A program made the position numbers and the translations under genes. Of a stretch of DNA of 64,000 bases, positions 1-12,401 are shown in pieces. Within the stretch, counting starts at the first letter, position 1, and every line of letters starts with the position of its first letter. The stretch comes from Grammothele lineata (Eukaryota; Basidiomycota; Agaricomycetes; Polyporales; Polyporaceae), in assembly GCA_002150815.3 (NCBI GenBank), contig NDFF03000138.1, positions 124,001-188,000 of the forward strand. Direction: 5' to 3'. The notes beneath the pieces are model-generated. The model had not been told where the DNA came from, made no database searches, and saw only the letters and a list, made by a program, of their open reading frames with translations.

Positions 1-3000
1 GGAGGATTAAGTGTGCCGAACGGACCTTGTACGCCTGTACATCACCCTTGAACTTGGTGACGGTTCCGTCCGCACAGACCCAAAGCTGTCGAAATGGCTT
101 GGATCAGCAACGCGGGTACCACGACTTCAGGTCAGAGCGCACCTCTTTGGCGACGGACGTGATGAACCGTTCGTCGTGGGAGATCAGAATGACACCACCG
201 TTCCAGCCGTTGAGCGCACTCATGAGCGCGTCGAGACCCTATTACTTGGTTAGAACTCCTGATAAGAATATATTATGAACCTATGCATACCTCCATATCC
301 AAGTGGTTAGTAGGCTACACAGATGAATTATCAGTAAGTTTCCTGATAGAGGCAAATATCCCTCGGGGGGGCGCACCTCATCCAACAGCAACACATGCGG
401 CCTCTGCAGCGACAGCATCGCGAACGCCACGCGCGACTTCTGACCTCCGGACAACGTCCCGATTAGCTGGAGACCGGTCATTCCGCTGATCTGGAAGTTG
501 CCTAGATGAGAACGGTACTCCTGTTCCGTCTTGCCAGGGAACTTCGACGCCAGGAACTGGACAGGAGACATCGTAGGGACGAGATTGTCGACATGGTGCT
601 GCGCAAAGTAGCCGCTATAGGATGTATTGTCAGTAACCCGAAAGGTTCATCCGGAGACTATGACGTACATCCTCAGCCGTCCATTCTGGCTGACATGTCC
701 AGCCATGGGCTTCAAGTCCCCAATGAGGAGCTTAATACTAGGACATACCACCTAAATCAGTGGTATATTGACGTAAATCGGGGTCACAACGTACAGAGTA
801 GATTTTCCGGCACCGTTGGGTCCAATGACAGCGATACGTGAGTCCAAGCCAACGTCGATGTTAATACCCTTGAGCAGGATCTTCTCTGGCGTGTATCCGA
901 ACGTGACCTCGTTCAGCTGGAGTACAGGCGGTGAAATCTTCTCCGTCTCCGGTAGCTTGAAAGTTTCCGTATCCTCTTCTTCTGGCGGCTCCAGTTCCGG
1001 CAGCTGCAACAGCGAGAATGTTCAGGAAAGGAGTGACGGATACGAAGAAGCGGATAGATAACCTTCTCGAGAATCTTGATCTTTGACTGTGCTTGTGCGG
1101 CACGGTTGGCGTTGTACCGCCAACGGTCGATGAAGGCCTGCAAGTGCTTGCGGTATTCCATCTGAGTGTCGTACTCCTTACGGAGGTTCCGGTCTCGCTC
1201 AGATTTGGTAGAATAGAACTGAGTGAAGTTACTGGGGGGAAGTAAGCATGCATGCATGTGCGACCATCAGTTTCGAGATAACGTACCCCTTGTAGTAGTC
1301 GAGGCGAGCCGAGTGCATGTGCACAATATCTGTCGCGACGGCATCAAGGAAGGCTCGGTCGTGGGAACTGTGTGTGAAGGATGCTCAGTGTCGCCGCGGT
1401 GGCTTCGAACCATGGGAACCTACACAACAAGCAGTGTGCCAGGCCAGGTTTGGAGATAGTCCTCCAGCCACGCAAGGGCATTGAGATCGACTGCAGTGGT
1501 GTCAGGGATGTGCTCGGAGGCGAGGTTGAAGGACGGTACGTACTGTGGTTAGAAGGCTCATCCAGCAAGAGAAGCGCGGGCTGGAAACGTCAAATGATGA
1601 GGGACCCCGGAAGAAACAGCAAGAGGAGATGCGAGTACCTTGACGAAGAGTGCTCTTGCCAACGCAAGACGCATTCGCCAACCACCACTGAACGACTTTG
1701 TAGGTCGCTTCTGGTCCTCTTCGCTGAACCCAAGACCTGTACACAGTTAGCATTTGCAGAAGACAAGCAACTCAATACAAGAATGCTCACCAGCCAGAAG
1801 GGACGCAGCTCGCGCAGGCCCGCTCTCCGCTTCCATGTCCGCGAGACGCGCGTGGACCTCAGCCAACCGAGTCGACGCCTCCTCGCGTGCATCCTCGAAC
1901 CGCTTGTCATCGCCCTCCTTATCGAGCTCAGCGAGCTTCGCGTTGAGCGCAGCTTCCTCACGCATGAGCGTGTCTCGCCACACGTCGGCCTTGAGCACAG
2001 AGTCGAGCGCGAGCGTGTCGTCTCCAACGATCTGGACGGAACGGGCGGGATTGGCATGGGAGTGGGATGGAATACAGCAAGAGGACTACGCACCTCTTGC
2101 TCGACGAACAGAATTGTGATGTGTGGTGGGATGGGGACTTCACGCAGCGCGATGTGCCGCAGGAGAGTGGATTTACCCACACCGTTTCGTCCGATGAGAC
2201 CATACCGACGGCCATACGCGAGCGTGAGCGATGCGCCAGACCTGATTGATCGTGGTGCTAAGAGACGGGATACTTGGACTAAGAAACGTGAGGACATACA
2301 GGATGCGGTTTGAGCCGAAGTTGACGTCAATGGAGGTGAGATGAATGTCCTTGGACTTGTTCTTGGACGCGGCAGCAGCATCCAGGGGATTAATCTTCAT
2401 GAACATTTCCTCGTATGTTTGCTGGTACGAAGTGGGCTTGAACGGTATCTTCAAACTTACTCAACACAGACGTACCTGTTTCCGATGCTGATCGAGCAGC
2501 TTGGAGCCCTCGTAAAGGGTACGCTTCGAACGCTTCTCGATCTTGGCCTGAGGGCGCGCATTTAGCTCCTCCGGAACGTCAGGGCACACGTTGAGCACGT
2601 ACCTTGAGCTTGGCCTCCTGCTTCTCCAGCTTTTTGACGTCCACACGGGACGCTCTGCACGCAGAAATTCGTACGTAGCGCGATGCATAAGCTGCGGAGA
2701 ACCACTCACTTTCCCTTATTGATACTCTCCAAGTCCACACCCTCCGAGAACGCAATCGTCGAGCTCACATTGTTCGCCTTGCTCAGATCCATAACCTTGT
2801 CCAGCCTAACCAGCCCAGACCCCCTCCCCGCGCGGTTCTTCTCCTCACGACGCGTCAGCGGCTCCTTCAGCACCTCCGCCAGCCTCGCCACGAGCTTCTC
2901 CAGCTCGGCGCGCTTCGCGTGGCTCGAGGAGGAGCCGATGGCGGACTCGAGGATGTCGCGGGTGACCTGGAGGACGTCTTCGTCCTCGGCGGCGTCGTCG

Positions 3001-3098
3001 AGATCGAGGAGGTAGCCGGAGAGGTACTGGACGACGATCTCCTCCGTCCCGGGGAGCGCGTCGCGGATTTCCTCGGCGATGTCTTCGGATGACACCAT
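1..3098 (-). CDS. GCN20: ABC-F family ATPase, GCN20/ABCF3-like (3' end beyond window)
   Basis: Soluble ABC protein with two nucleotide-binding domains and no membrane segment. GCN20 acts with GCN1 on ribosomes to activate the kinase GCN2 during amino-acid starvation. Seen: the start at 3098 gives [17 protein letters not shown] and a GCN20-type N-terminal helical region (3098-2706). The first ABC domain has Walker [10 protein letters not shown] near 2190-2163, signature [16 protein letters not shown] near 1700-1650 and Walker [11 protein letters not shown] near 1580. A linker with [13 protein letters not shown] follows (about 1230-1080). The second domain has GPNGAGKST near 840-810 and [16 protein letters not shown] followed by LLLDE near 450-380. 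The frame changes repeatedly at short GT-AG introns. The protein runs off the left edge, so the last part of domain 2 is missing. It lies head-to-tail with the ADAM gene, 383 bp away. The family call is secure; exon ends are approximate. Confidence 0.92.
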
Positions 3099-3481
3099 GA
3101 CTGTGTATACCTGGTTCGAAGGCTGCAGGTATTGCCAAGTACGAAGTGCGGTCGAAACAGAGAGTAAGTGGTGGACGAAGAGACTCCCGGACGGAACGGC
3201 CGCGGCGTGCCACCGGTTCCGCTCGATGAGATCTCAGATCTACGGTGGCGGCGATTCTCAAATATGAGCGCTAGCCCTCGAGCTCCTGCCGCATTGACAC
3301 GCTCCTCATCATTGTCAACGCATCCCGCAACTCCAACACGCTCTGCTCAAGCCAGCAGTTCTCGATCCATGCAACGTTCTTCCGACAAAATATGTAATAC
3401 AAAAGGTCCTTGAATACGACAAACCAGCGGGGCGCGAGCACACCCCAAACATCCAACCTCTCCACCCAACACTCACGAGCC
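3099..3481. other. Intergenic spacer between ADAM 3' end and GCN20 start
   Basis: A 383 bp gap between two minus-strand genes. It must hold the ADAM 3' UTR and polyadenylation region and the GCN20 promoter. No clear TATA box or repeat was seen. Confidence 0.6.
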
Positions 3482-6400
3482 TCATCTCCGCGGCCCGTTA
3501 TACAGCGTATCGTCCACCCAATGCGAATGCGTCAAGCTCTGACTGTTCCGCATCGGGTCTAGCGGGAACTGCGGCGCGTAGTGGCTCCCCCTCGACTGCG
3601 ACTGCGCCTGGGACGGCCGCGAGCCCGCGCCCGCGCTCGCAGAAGACCGATGTGACCGGTGGCCCCCGGAACGCACGCTGCCCCCGCTCGTGCGCGCCCC
3701 TGGCCCTACTCCTACCCCTGCTCCTGAGCCGGGGAGGGGCCCGGAGCCGGCGCGCGAGTGTGTGGAGGGCACCCGAGAGCCGGGCGCGAACCCGACACCG
3801 ACGCTGCCGGAGTTGGCTAAGGAGGGCTGTCGTGAGCTCCGTCGCGGGACGGCGGCGGCGACAACGGTGCCGCCCGAATTGAGCGAAGCGGGGTTGCTAA
3901 TGGGGAAACATACAGTTTTAGAGACACGCTTTGATTCTGTGCAAGGGGAAGGACGTACTTGGGGCCGTACATGGGCGGCTGATCTCGGACCATGGCCGAG
4001 GGGTTGAAGTTTGGCGGAGGGCCGGGATAGCTGGGCAGTCGTTCTGCTTTTGCGGGTTTCGCGCGGCGGCAGAATAGACCTAGAATCCCAGTCCCGACAG
4101 TCAGTTAACGAGGAATCGTCCTCAATGAAGGGGAATGGAGGACGTACAGCGGCAGATACCGTAGATGATCAGGATGACGATAATACCCACGACGACGGTG
4201 ACGGGTACCGAGATCTGGAGGTTGTGCGTGTACCACGCCTGCATGACGTCGCACAATCAACGTCAGAATCTCGCGCTCACAACCAAGAGATGGCGTACGC
4301 ACCTTGAACGTGTCCCACCAGCTACCCGGCTCACAAGTGCCGCTTATACACATCCCGCCATATCCTGCACCGTACCACCCATGACGAGTCAGACCCACAT
4401 CGCGCAAAGCCACCAGGAAGAGACGCACCGCAGGGAGAGCCGTCGATGAGCGGCGACTGGAGGACGACGCACTGGTTCGAGTTGTTCGGGTCCTGGCACG
4501 ACACCTGGCACGACTTGTCGTTGTTGCTCGGGCACGCCTTCGACAGGCCCATCGACGCCCCGACCAGCTTGCATTGTTCTGTCGTCCCCCGCATACCACC
4601 CCAAGTCAGCATCGCGCCCCAGAAACAGCGATAAGAGGAGAAAACGGGAGGTACGCACGATCAAGCGAAGTACACTGCCCACTCGCACACGCCAACCCGT
4701 CCGACCCACAGCTCTGCCCATTCGGAGCCACAACATCCGCCGGACAGCTCGACGCCGTGCCCGTGCACGTCTCCGCCGTGTCGCACTGCGCGTCCCTGCT
4801 CGGCCTGCACACCTGCGTCTTCGGCGCGAACGCACACTGGGCCGTGCAGCACGGCGAGCTGTCCGGGTCGCACACCGCCCCGGAGGTGAACTTGCACGTC
4901 GAGGCGTCGCAGCAGGTCGAGTTGGAGTTGAGGCCCGGGTCGCAGTCCTCGCCTTCTTCGACGATGCCGTTCCCGCACATCTTGAGCGTGATTAGGGGTT
5001 TGGAGGTGAGCGAGGAGATGCCGTTGGGGTCGATGAGACAGGAGATGTTCGTCTTGCCTCCGGAGGTGCCGGCCATGAGCGAGCCTGGGAGCGAGCGCGA
5101 GGCGTGAGCAGCGGCTGCTAGATGGGAATGGGTGTGACGCACAGATGTTGCCGATGCTGCACTGCGAGAAGTTCATCTCACCGGTCTCCGCGACGGGGCT
5201 CATGATGAATTGCGAGTTCGCATCGCACGAGGACGTCGAGAGCGGACAGCAATTAGTCGAATCCGTCTCGCACCCGTTCGAGCATGAACACCCGTCAGCG
5301 CACTGTCTCCCATGTTAGCTCAAGCACCAATCTCCCAGCAAACGGCACCCGCTTACGTCGTGCTGCAAAACCCAAATCCAGTCAGCACCTCGTCAAACGC
5401 CACACCTTCCCGCACACAAAAGGCCGGGCAAAGCAAAACATAACAAAAACACTCACGATCGCCCCAAAGTTATGCCCGATCTCATGCGCCACGACCTGCC
5501 ACTCCGTCCGGCCCGCAGTGGACACCGCGGTGCCCGAGACGACCGACAGGCTCGAGCCGGACGCGGTCTGCTGGCAGAGCGTCGCGAGCCAGGCGACGCC
5601 GACCTCGGAGCCGGTCGGGCAGCCGCTCATGAGGTGCCAGAGGCCCGCGCCGTCGTCGCCCTTGTCCCCGCGCCACTGCGAGAAGAGCGAGAGGCGGTCG
5701 TTGAGCGTGGTCGATTCGGAGCAGGCGACGTTCCAGGGCGCGTCGGCGGGTGCGGTGCTTGGGCATCTGGAAGGCGGTTGTTAGGTTTTGGACTGGGATG
5801 GGGATGGGTTTGGAGAGGGCTTACTCTGGTTCTTGGACTTGCAGTTCGACGATGCCGAGGCTAACTTGGAACGTTGTCTGTAGAGGAGAGGGATTGGAAC
5901 GTAGACGCAAGAAACGCGTCGCAAGCAACTCACCTTGTATAGAGCACTTGCCGTGTTCCAGTTCGTAATGATCGCCTGCGTCGCGTTCGCCGTCGACCCA
6001 TACTTGGACGTGTACTCGCAGTCCGCGGCAACACCCATGTACACGATCCGCTGGGATGTTGGGCAACCGGCCGTCTGGCCGATATGGTCCGAAAAACTGG
6101 GACAGCAACCATAAGAACGACTCTCCGTAACGAACGCAGAGTACGCACTCGATGCCCATACCGCCTCCCGCGACATCGTCACGCTTCGTCATGTTCGACG
6201 TAGGAAGGAGCCCAAGCGCATCATACCACGGCGGGTTCGCAGACGTCAACGGCCTCCTAATCGCCTCGTTCTGCTCCGGGTCCGTATTGAACGCCATATG
6301 ATCATGCCCGCACGTCTCCCCCGCAGGCACCTTCGCCGCCCCAAGCGGCACGCCCATCGCGCCCGCGTGCTCGTGCCTGCTCATCACGTCCGAGTCGCGC

Positions 6401-7073
6401 CAAATCACGAGGTTCGCGTCGATGTGCGCCGCGGGGAGCGCGAGGCGCGGGTCGAGCGCGTGCTTGTTCCGGAGGTAGTTCGCCTGCGTCTGCACGTGGT
6501 GCACGACGCCCGCGACGGAGAACGCGCCCTCGAACACGGGCGGGCGCCCCGCCGCGGCGTCGCCCTGGTCGTGCACGGTGATCCGCGCCCAGCCGAGCTC
6601 GGACCGCCCCGAGGGCCGGGGGAGCACGCCCGCGGTGTCTTCGCGGAGGCGGTCGGCGGACATGTGGGCGGGGATGACCTCGCCCCAGTATGCTTTTACG
6701 GACTCGCGCAGGAGCGGTTCGGTGTGTGAGAGCACGGACTGGCCGTCGGGGCCGTTCTTGTAGTAACTTATCCGTGCGGCTGGGTGGATGAGGTGGTCAT
6801 TTGGTCGGAGGTGGAGGTAGAACGTCTCCTCGAATGCGGTGAGGGTTAGACGGAAGGAGTCGGAGTGGCGGAGGACGGTCGAGTCTATGGGGAAGGAACG
6901 CTTGCCATAGCTGTATGCGGATGCTCGCCGTGGTAGGATGTCTATTGAGAGTGTTGACGGGTGGCCGACGCGCTTCAAGGGCCTAGCAGGAGCGCTTAGG
7001 GCTGTAGAAGGAGTTGGTCAGCTCTGGCGTCATTACGGTCTGAGCCCAAACACCGCAGTAGGCTGCGCAGCAT
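3482..7073 (-). CDS. ADAM-type membrane metalloprotease with disintegrin domain
   Basis: Likely type I membrane zinc protease (reprolysin/adamalysin, M12B) that sheds or trims surface proteins; fungal ADAMs are known from Schizosaccharomyces and Aspergillus. Seen in order: a prodomain (LKRVGHPSTLSIDILPR, 6978 down); a catalytic domain with AHEIGHNFGAI at 5490-5457, whose third zinc His comes from a six-base exon at 5362-5357 (His-Asp) joined to CADGC at 5302; a Cys-rich disintegrin region starting CGNGIVEEGEDCDPG near 4980; a Cys-rich tail ending CEPGSWWDTFK; one membrane helix (ISVPVTVVVGIIVILIIYGI, about 4220-4160); and a Ser/Gly/Pro-rich cytoplasmic tail ending DDTLYNGPRR. About ten introns were traced with consistent phase. 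The start is uncertain: the open frame before LKRV is interrupted and needs an upstream exon. ATG at 7073 fits a TATATATT near 7208-7200, but its signal peptide is weak. Confidence 0.88.
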
Positions 7074-7198
7074 CCTCCCGGGAGACGGAGAGTAGGCGAG
7101 GAGTTTACCCCTCCCCGCAGGACCTCGTCGAGGGCCGCAGAAGAGCCCCGCGGGGGTGGCGCGTAGGACATGTGGATCGGGAGGAGTGGCGGACGAGG

Positions 7199-7210
7199 AA
7201 TATATATGCA
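7199..7210 (-). promoter_or_regulatory. TATA-like element upstream of ADAM gene
   Basis: On the minus strand this reads GCATATATATTCC, about 130 bases before the proposed ATG at 7073. The position suits a core promoter, but it was assigned by sequence alone. Confidence 0.35.
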
Positions 7211-9217
7211 AGTGGCTGGAGGTGTAGGACACAACCGTGCCCTCACTTGATGGAGCGTATACACCCCACTCTTGTCTTCTAGTCCCTTAGATTGCTTTTC
7301 CACCGATGAAGGAGATGCGAACGAACTTTCCCCGCTCGCGCGGAAGTGTACGTGCCAGTGTTGCGCTAATCCTTACTGTTCGCCACCGTTCCTAGACGAC
7401 CACGAAGCCGGCTCGTTCACGTACACTCTCGCGCACCGCCCTCCTTACGCCACATCCTCCAGGAGACCTCTTAAATCGGCCAGCAGGCCGAAAAGCGGGG
7501 AAGAATAGGGGCCGAGCAAGGTGCGTGCGTGTATGCGCGGGGGATCCGTAGGGCAGTGCAGATGAGGGAGAGAACACACCTGAGACAGAATGGATGCTGG
7601 CGAGGAAGACGAGGAAGAGCCAGCATAAACGGTGGTGGGGAAACATTAGAAGGGGCGAAGGTAAAGGGCGGAAGGACCGCCTCGCGGGGGAGAAGAGGTT
7701 ATGAGAAAGCCAAGGAGGGAGTGAGAGACCCAGCGCTGCCAAGCGCCAAATCCGACCTGCGGAGGACTAGGACCGTTCCTCGGGGCTGAAGGCGGCGGCA
7801 GCGAGCGAGAACGGGACAGAGGGCGGCGGGGACCCGAGGAGACAGCGGGGGAAAGAGAGAGGCTGTCGACTGCACACCCTTCATCACTCGCAGCCCGCGC
7901 GAGCCTCGACGTCGCCCGACCCTGCCCATCGCAACTGCCCCGCCCGCCGACCGCCACGGGCGTCTGTCCCTACCCCGCGACCATCATCAGCCTTCGTCCG
8001 CGCATCGGCCCGCCTTCCCCTGCCCGTTCGTTTGCCTTGCATTTGTCCCCTGCACGTCCACCTCAACAAATATCTCGCTCTCTCCTCTCGCTCGTCGTCG
8101 TTCCCGCCCTCCGTGCAGCCTGAGACCGCACCTGAGACCGCGCTTGCAGCCCCGCGAACCACTCGCTAAACACGGCAATGACGACGGGTAGCGGTGCCTG
8201 GCCCGAAATACACATTCAAGGCGAAACCTTGGACACAGCTCTTCGGCGGGCTGATATCCATAGCTCGCCGCACAGTCGAGCCCCCGCAGCTCTCGCCACA
8301 CAAGAGTGTCTCGTTCCTACACGTGCTGTAGTATTTCGGTTTACCCGTTACACAAGACAATCCGACTGCAATGTGCTCAGCTGAGACGTCTTACCCGATG
8401 TCGGCGCCGGATCCGAGGCCCAAGCTCGACGTCATGAGCTCGCTTCTGGTCATCGCGAGTACGTGACGTATTTCTTGTTCAGCTGTCCGACGTTGGCTTT
8501 GACGCACTGACCTTGCTGCCACAGAACAAGATCGAGAAACCCGCAAACCGCGAGGGCGCATCTTACCTGTAACCTAGCGTGGCTACGAACGGCAGATCCG
8601 TTTGATTATAACCGTCACGTTCAACCCTCAGAAGGCTGCGCGCATATGGAGCTCGTACAAAGGCTGCGCGAATACCTGAGCTGTCGTAGGCTTCTTCGTG
8701 GATGTGTGACACCAATCACAGTATGTATTGCTTCCCATCTCGCCTGAGCCTGATACCCGTCTTACTTCCGAATGCTAGCCTGATCGTGCTCACCAGTGCG
8801 CATGCTTGTACCATGATAGATATCCTCCCCACGAAGTTAGCCGCCTATAAGCAATACATTATTTACTCAAGCATCTCATCGGCATACCTCAGGCATCAGA
8901 GAACCACCCCAGATGCATTTATAGCAACCGTACTATTTTCATACGAGCGGGACATCAGGTTGTGGTTGGCTGCGCAAAGCAACCCGACGACAGTGTTCTA
9001 TTATTCCTTATGATAGACAGGAGAGCGCATACATCCGGACGCCCTCCGCATGACAGGCCTGATAGCCTTCCGGACCTTGCTTCCGCGCGTCGATGACCAC
9101 GCCTTTGTCGTCTTCCAGCTACACACCCACCTAACCATGATCTGCCAGTGTCCATACCGTCCCAGACACGAAGCACGGGCATCGGGCTACAGGAACGAAC
9201 CGCGAGAATCATCTCCA
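7211..9217. other. Gene-poor stretch, no supported gene
   Basis: About 2 kb. The part at 7800-8170 is pyrimidine-rich and CG-rich on the plus strand and looks like a promoter or leader. A short plus ORF at 8178 and a possible two-exon reading from 8398 (donor 8459, branch CTGAC, acceptor at 8524) follow, but neither gives a recognisable protein. The rest, 8580-9217, is more AT-rich and shows nothing definite. Confidence 0.5.
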
Positions 9218-9769
9218 TCAGTTCTTTCCACGAAACGGGTAACCAGCGAAGGGCACGACGTACCCGCCACAGGCGCAACGTCCACTTGCTTCTGCGCGGC
9301 GAACCTCTCCGAAGTCGCAGTCGAAGCTGCATGCGCAGCGCACGGCGACGATGGGCGCTTCCCTAGACCGAGATGGTCTATCCTGGTCCTGGTCGACGAC
9401 ACCCGGACCCGGGCCTCTGCCCAAGGTCAAGTCCGGGCAGAGGTCCCACCCCTCCTCTAGGAACGCGCGCCCAAACTCAAGCAGCATGCGTACGAATGTC
9501 GCGCGGTGCACGTCCGCGCTGTACATACATACATGTTTTGGTGTCGCGGCGTCGGGCGCACCGTGCAGTGGCATACACACGTCACGGTCCTCTCTGAGTC
9601 CTACTAAGGCCTCTCGCGCGGCGACGACGAACCCGGTCTGGCACGACGAGTACGTAGTGTACTACTATGTACTAGTGACTTGTCCTTCGGATAGAAGAGC
9701 GTTTTGTAGCTCGTCAGATGGATGGCCCATTCTTTGCGTCCCATAGCGTTCGATGATGTGTGACGTCAT
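9218..9769 (-). CDS. Hypothetical protein, two-exon model
   Basis: Unrecognised. The model starts at ATG 9769 (MTSHIIERYGTQRMGHPSDE). The first exon ends at 9680, a 42 bp intron (9679-9638, GT...CCAG) follows in phase 0, and the second exon runs to a stop at 9218, giving about 169 residues. The junction reads ALLSEGQ then TGFVVAAREALVGL. The following stretch, MYSADVHRATFVRMLLEFGR, has amphipathic helix character and looks like genuine protein. The last 50 residues are Cys-rich (CACSFDC, CACGG) and may be a read-through of a further intron. It could be the remnant of a larger gene. No signal peptide or membrane segment is visible. Confidence 0.35.
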
Positions 9770-10154
9770 CAGCAGAAGCGGTCGTCCGGGTTTGAACTTG
9801 ATCTGGACTGGTCGCATAAAATAAACGGAGAGATGACAGCTAAGGAACGAGGCAAACACCAAGTAATGGGGAAGAGCAAGCCTTAAGATAGAATACGGGA
9901 ACACACACCTATCACGCCGTGTAGATATACAAGTACGTTCCATGAGCTGCTCGTGCCGTTGTTCATGGTCTTCACAACGTCTTAACGAGCCGAATATGAA
10001 ACGCGTCGCAACGCGGACCGCGAAAAAAATAAGTAGATAAACCATATCCGTACGTATGTATGTATGCGTATATCCAAACCGAGCCGCAATGCATGATCCC
10101 AAAGCTGCTTCCCCTCCTGCTTCCCCTCCCCTCCCCACCCCCCTCGCGCGCACC
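9770..10154. other. Short intergenic spacer
   Basis: A 385 bp gap between the end of the pepsin-like gene and the start of the hypothetical gene at 9769, both minus strand. It is AT-richer near 10020-10060, consistent with 3' UTR. Nothing else was seen. Confidence 0.5.
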
Positions 10155-12401
10155 TCACACCCGATTCGATGCCTCCGCCGAGGACGACTGGCCCGGGCTC
10201 CGCTGCGGCCCATCCGACGACGAATACCCCGAGCCAGACATCACCGTATCCCTCCTCTCGACGTACCCCGCCTTCTCCGGCGGGAACGTCCTCGGGCCCG
10301 CCGGGGCCCCGCCCACGCTGGACGACCCGCCCACCTCGCTCGCCTCCTCGTAGCTCGGCGGCGCGACGTGGTCCGCCCCGATCCCGAGCCCGAGCCCGAG
10401 GTGGTCGAGCAGGGGCGCGTGCGGGTTCGGGGTGACCGGCGGGGACGCCCCATACGCAGACGCGGACATCGTGCCCCCGTATGCGCTCGGGCTCGAGGGC
10501 GGCACGCCCCCGAAGGTGTACGGCTCGACGGTGGCGGCGACCTTGTGCTCCTCCTCGAGCGCGGCGGCGCGCGCGAAGAAGGTGTTGTCCTGCTTGCGGC
10601 GGATGAGGTAGAAGCCGAGCAGGCCGAGGACGATGACGCCCGCGACGCCACCGACGACGCCGCCGACGATCGCGCCGATGTCGCGCGAGCGTGTGGAGGA
10701 GACGGTGCGTGGGGCGAAGGCGAGCGTGGGGTCGCCGCTTTGCGGGATGTTGAAGATGCTGTGGAGGGGTGATGTCAGCGGGGGGTTGGGGGTTGGAAGA
10801 GGGCAGAGGAACAAATGACGTACACATAGAGCTGGGAGATCCAGGTTTGGCCGAGGATGTACTGCGTGACGTTGTCGTCGGTGAAGCCTTCAACGATGCT
10901 GACACAGGTGCCATCACTGAGGTCAGCGATCAGCGTCGACTCGTCCACGGTAAACTGCTGCTGGTTGATGGTGACAGTGAATGAGACCTTGGTATCGCAA
11001 GGCACCTTCCAGGACGACGTTTCGCCGGACATGGTGGAGAGTTGTACACTCTCCGAGTTCGGAATGGTGTCGTCTATCGGTGAAACACAGCACGTAAGCG
11101 TAATTTCCAACACTCGCACAGATAGAACTCACGGAAGAGACGAGCCTGACTCGCGGGCATATAGATGCCAGAATAATACGGGTCGATGTTCGCGAGAATG
11201 TCCTGAGCTCCAACATGCTGGTTACCCGCAGTCGCGGACCATCCATCAAGCTGCACCGTCAGGTCGGGCTGCTGGTTGTTCTTCAGGTAGCCGTTCATGA
11301 TACCGCTCTTCACGGTCACCGTCTGCATCTTGTCGGACTGGAAAACCGAATCGTCCGGCTGAAGCCAGTGCACCGTTCCGACGTTCTGGTCAGCTAGGGA
11401 TTCCGAGCCGGGCTTGAGGGAGAGGGACGAGGAGTTTCCGGGCACGACAGGGGATGGCTTCAGGTCCATGCCGAACGTGAAGTTGTACTGGTCGGAAGTC
11501 GCACCGGGGTTCCGAATGTAGTACTGGCCGTAGATGCTGTCGTCGAAGGTGCCGTTGTATCCTCCCGCGTTGCTGCCCTGCTTCAGTGTGCCCAGGCCGA
11601 GCAGTCCAGAGACGCCGTTGCCGAAGAGCGACCCAGACTGACTAGACATAGTCACGACTGGAGAAGCGATGAGCAAACAGGTGATCAGCTCAACGATAAA
11701 GGAGAACGTACTCGTCTGGTTGGTGTAGTCCCACGCTGAGCCCGATGAGGTTGCCAGAGAACAGTTCTCCTTGATCATCCCACCGCTGAAATTGCCGGCA
11801 CCCAGACCCAACGCTGACTGTCCACTAAGGCTCTTAGCATCGGGCGACAATGACAGGTTGTAGCTGGCAGTTAATGTCAGTACAAACTTTGACGGAGTTA
11901 CGAAGCAATGTAACTGAGAATTTGGTATGTTAAGAAGATCGTGGGGCCATGTTTGGGCGCCTACCAATATTCAGGCACCATAACTTGGCTCAAACGTCTG
12001 GACAAGTTACGAGATTCGTGTGCAGAGACCAAACCAGCTCCCAACTTGTGCCACTCGAAACCGAATATGTCGCGCAAAGGGCAAATAACTCACGTAGCTT
12101 CGTCCGAACCGCAATTCGTGCAACCCTGATTCGCCACGGCAGTGTAACCCAAACTCGTCGATAGCGTGAAATTGAAGTTTTGGATCGCTCCTACACCCGA
12201 GGTACCCTGTATACGCATCACTATGTCAACGGCCTATCCGCACAAGACGAGCGACGCGCTTACCATGGTTACACCGAGCATAGGACGGCCGCCGGAGCTG
12301 AAGATGACGGGGACATCAAGCCGTGCAGGCTTGGTGAACGCATACACACTCGAGGCGCAGAGCGCGAGGACGAGGGAGGTTCGTGAGGTCTTGGAGAACA
12401 T
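10155..12401 (-). CDS. Membrane-anchored pepsin-like (A1 fold) protein lacking catalytic motifs
   Basis: Secreted or plasma-membrane protein with an aspartic-protease fold, probably not an active protease. Seen: start at 12401 with signal peptide MFSKTSRTSLVLALCASSVYA; first lobe (FNFTLSTSLGYTAVANQGC) where the family expects DTGSS but STSLG is present; flap and core region (GNGVSGLLGLGTL, QYNFTFGMDL); second lobe where the usual D[TS]G is replaced (NIDPYYSGIYMP); and the family's C-terminal strand ILGQTWISQLYV. Then come a Ser/Arg linker, one membrane helix (GAIVGGVVGGVAGVIVLGLL) with a basic stop-transfer RRK, and a Gly/Ser/Pro-rich cytoplasmic tail with PPSYEEA, ending at 10155. Introns were traced with consistent phase, including a 33-base exon at 11997-11965. 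N-glycosylation sequons are frequent. Known: fungi carry GPI or membrane-bound A1 proteins at the wall. Inference: this one is a pseudoprotease, perhaps a binding or adhesion protein. Confidence 0.85.

Noticed and set aside
8398..8577. Two-exon mini-ORF with good splice signals (donor 8459, acceptor 8524)
   Set aside because: It encodes fewer than 40 residues with no similarity known to me; splice-like signals of this quality arise by chance in such sequence.
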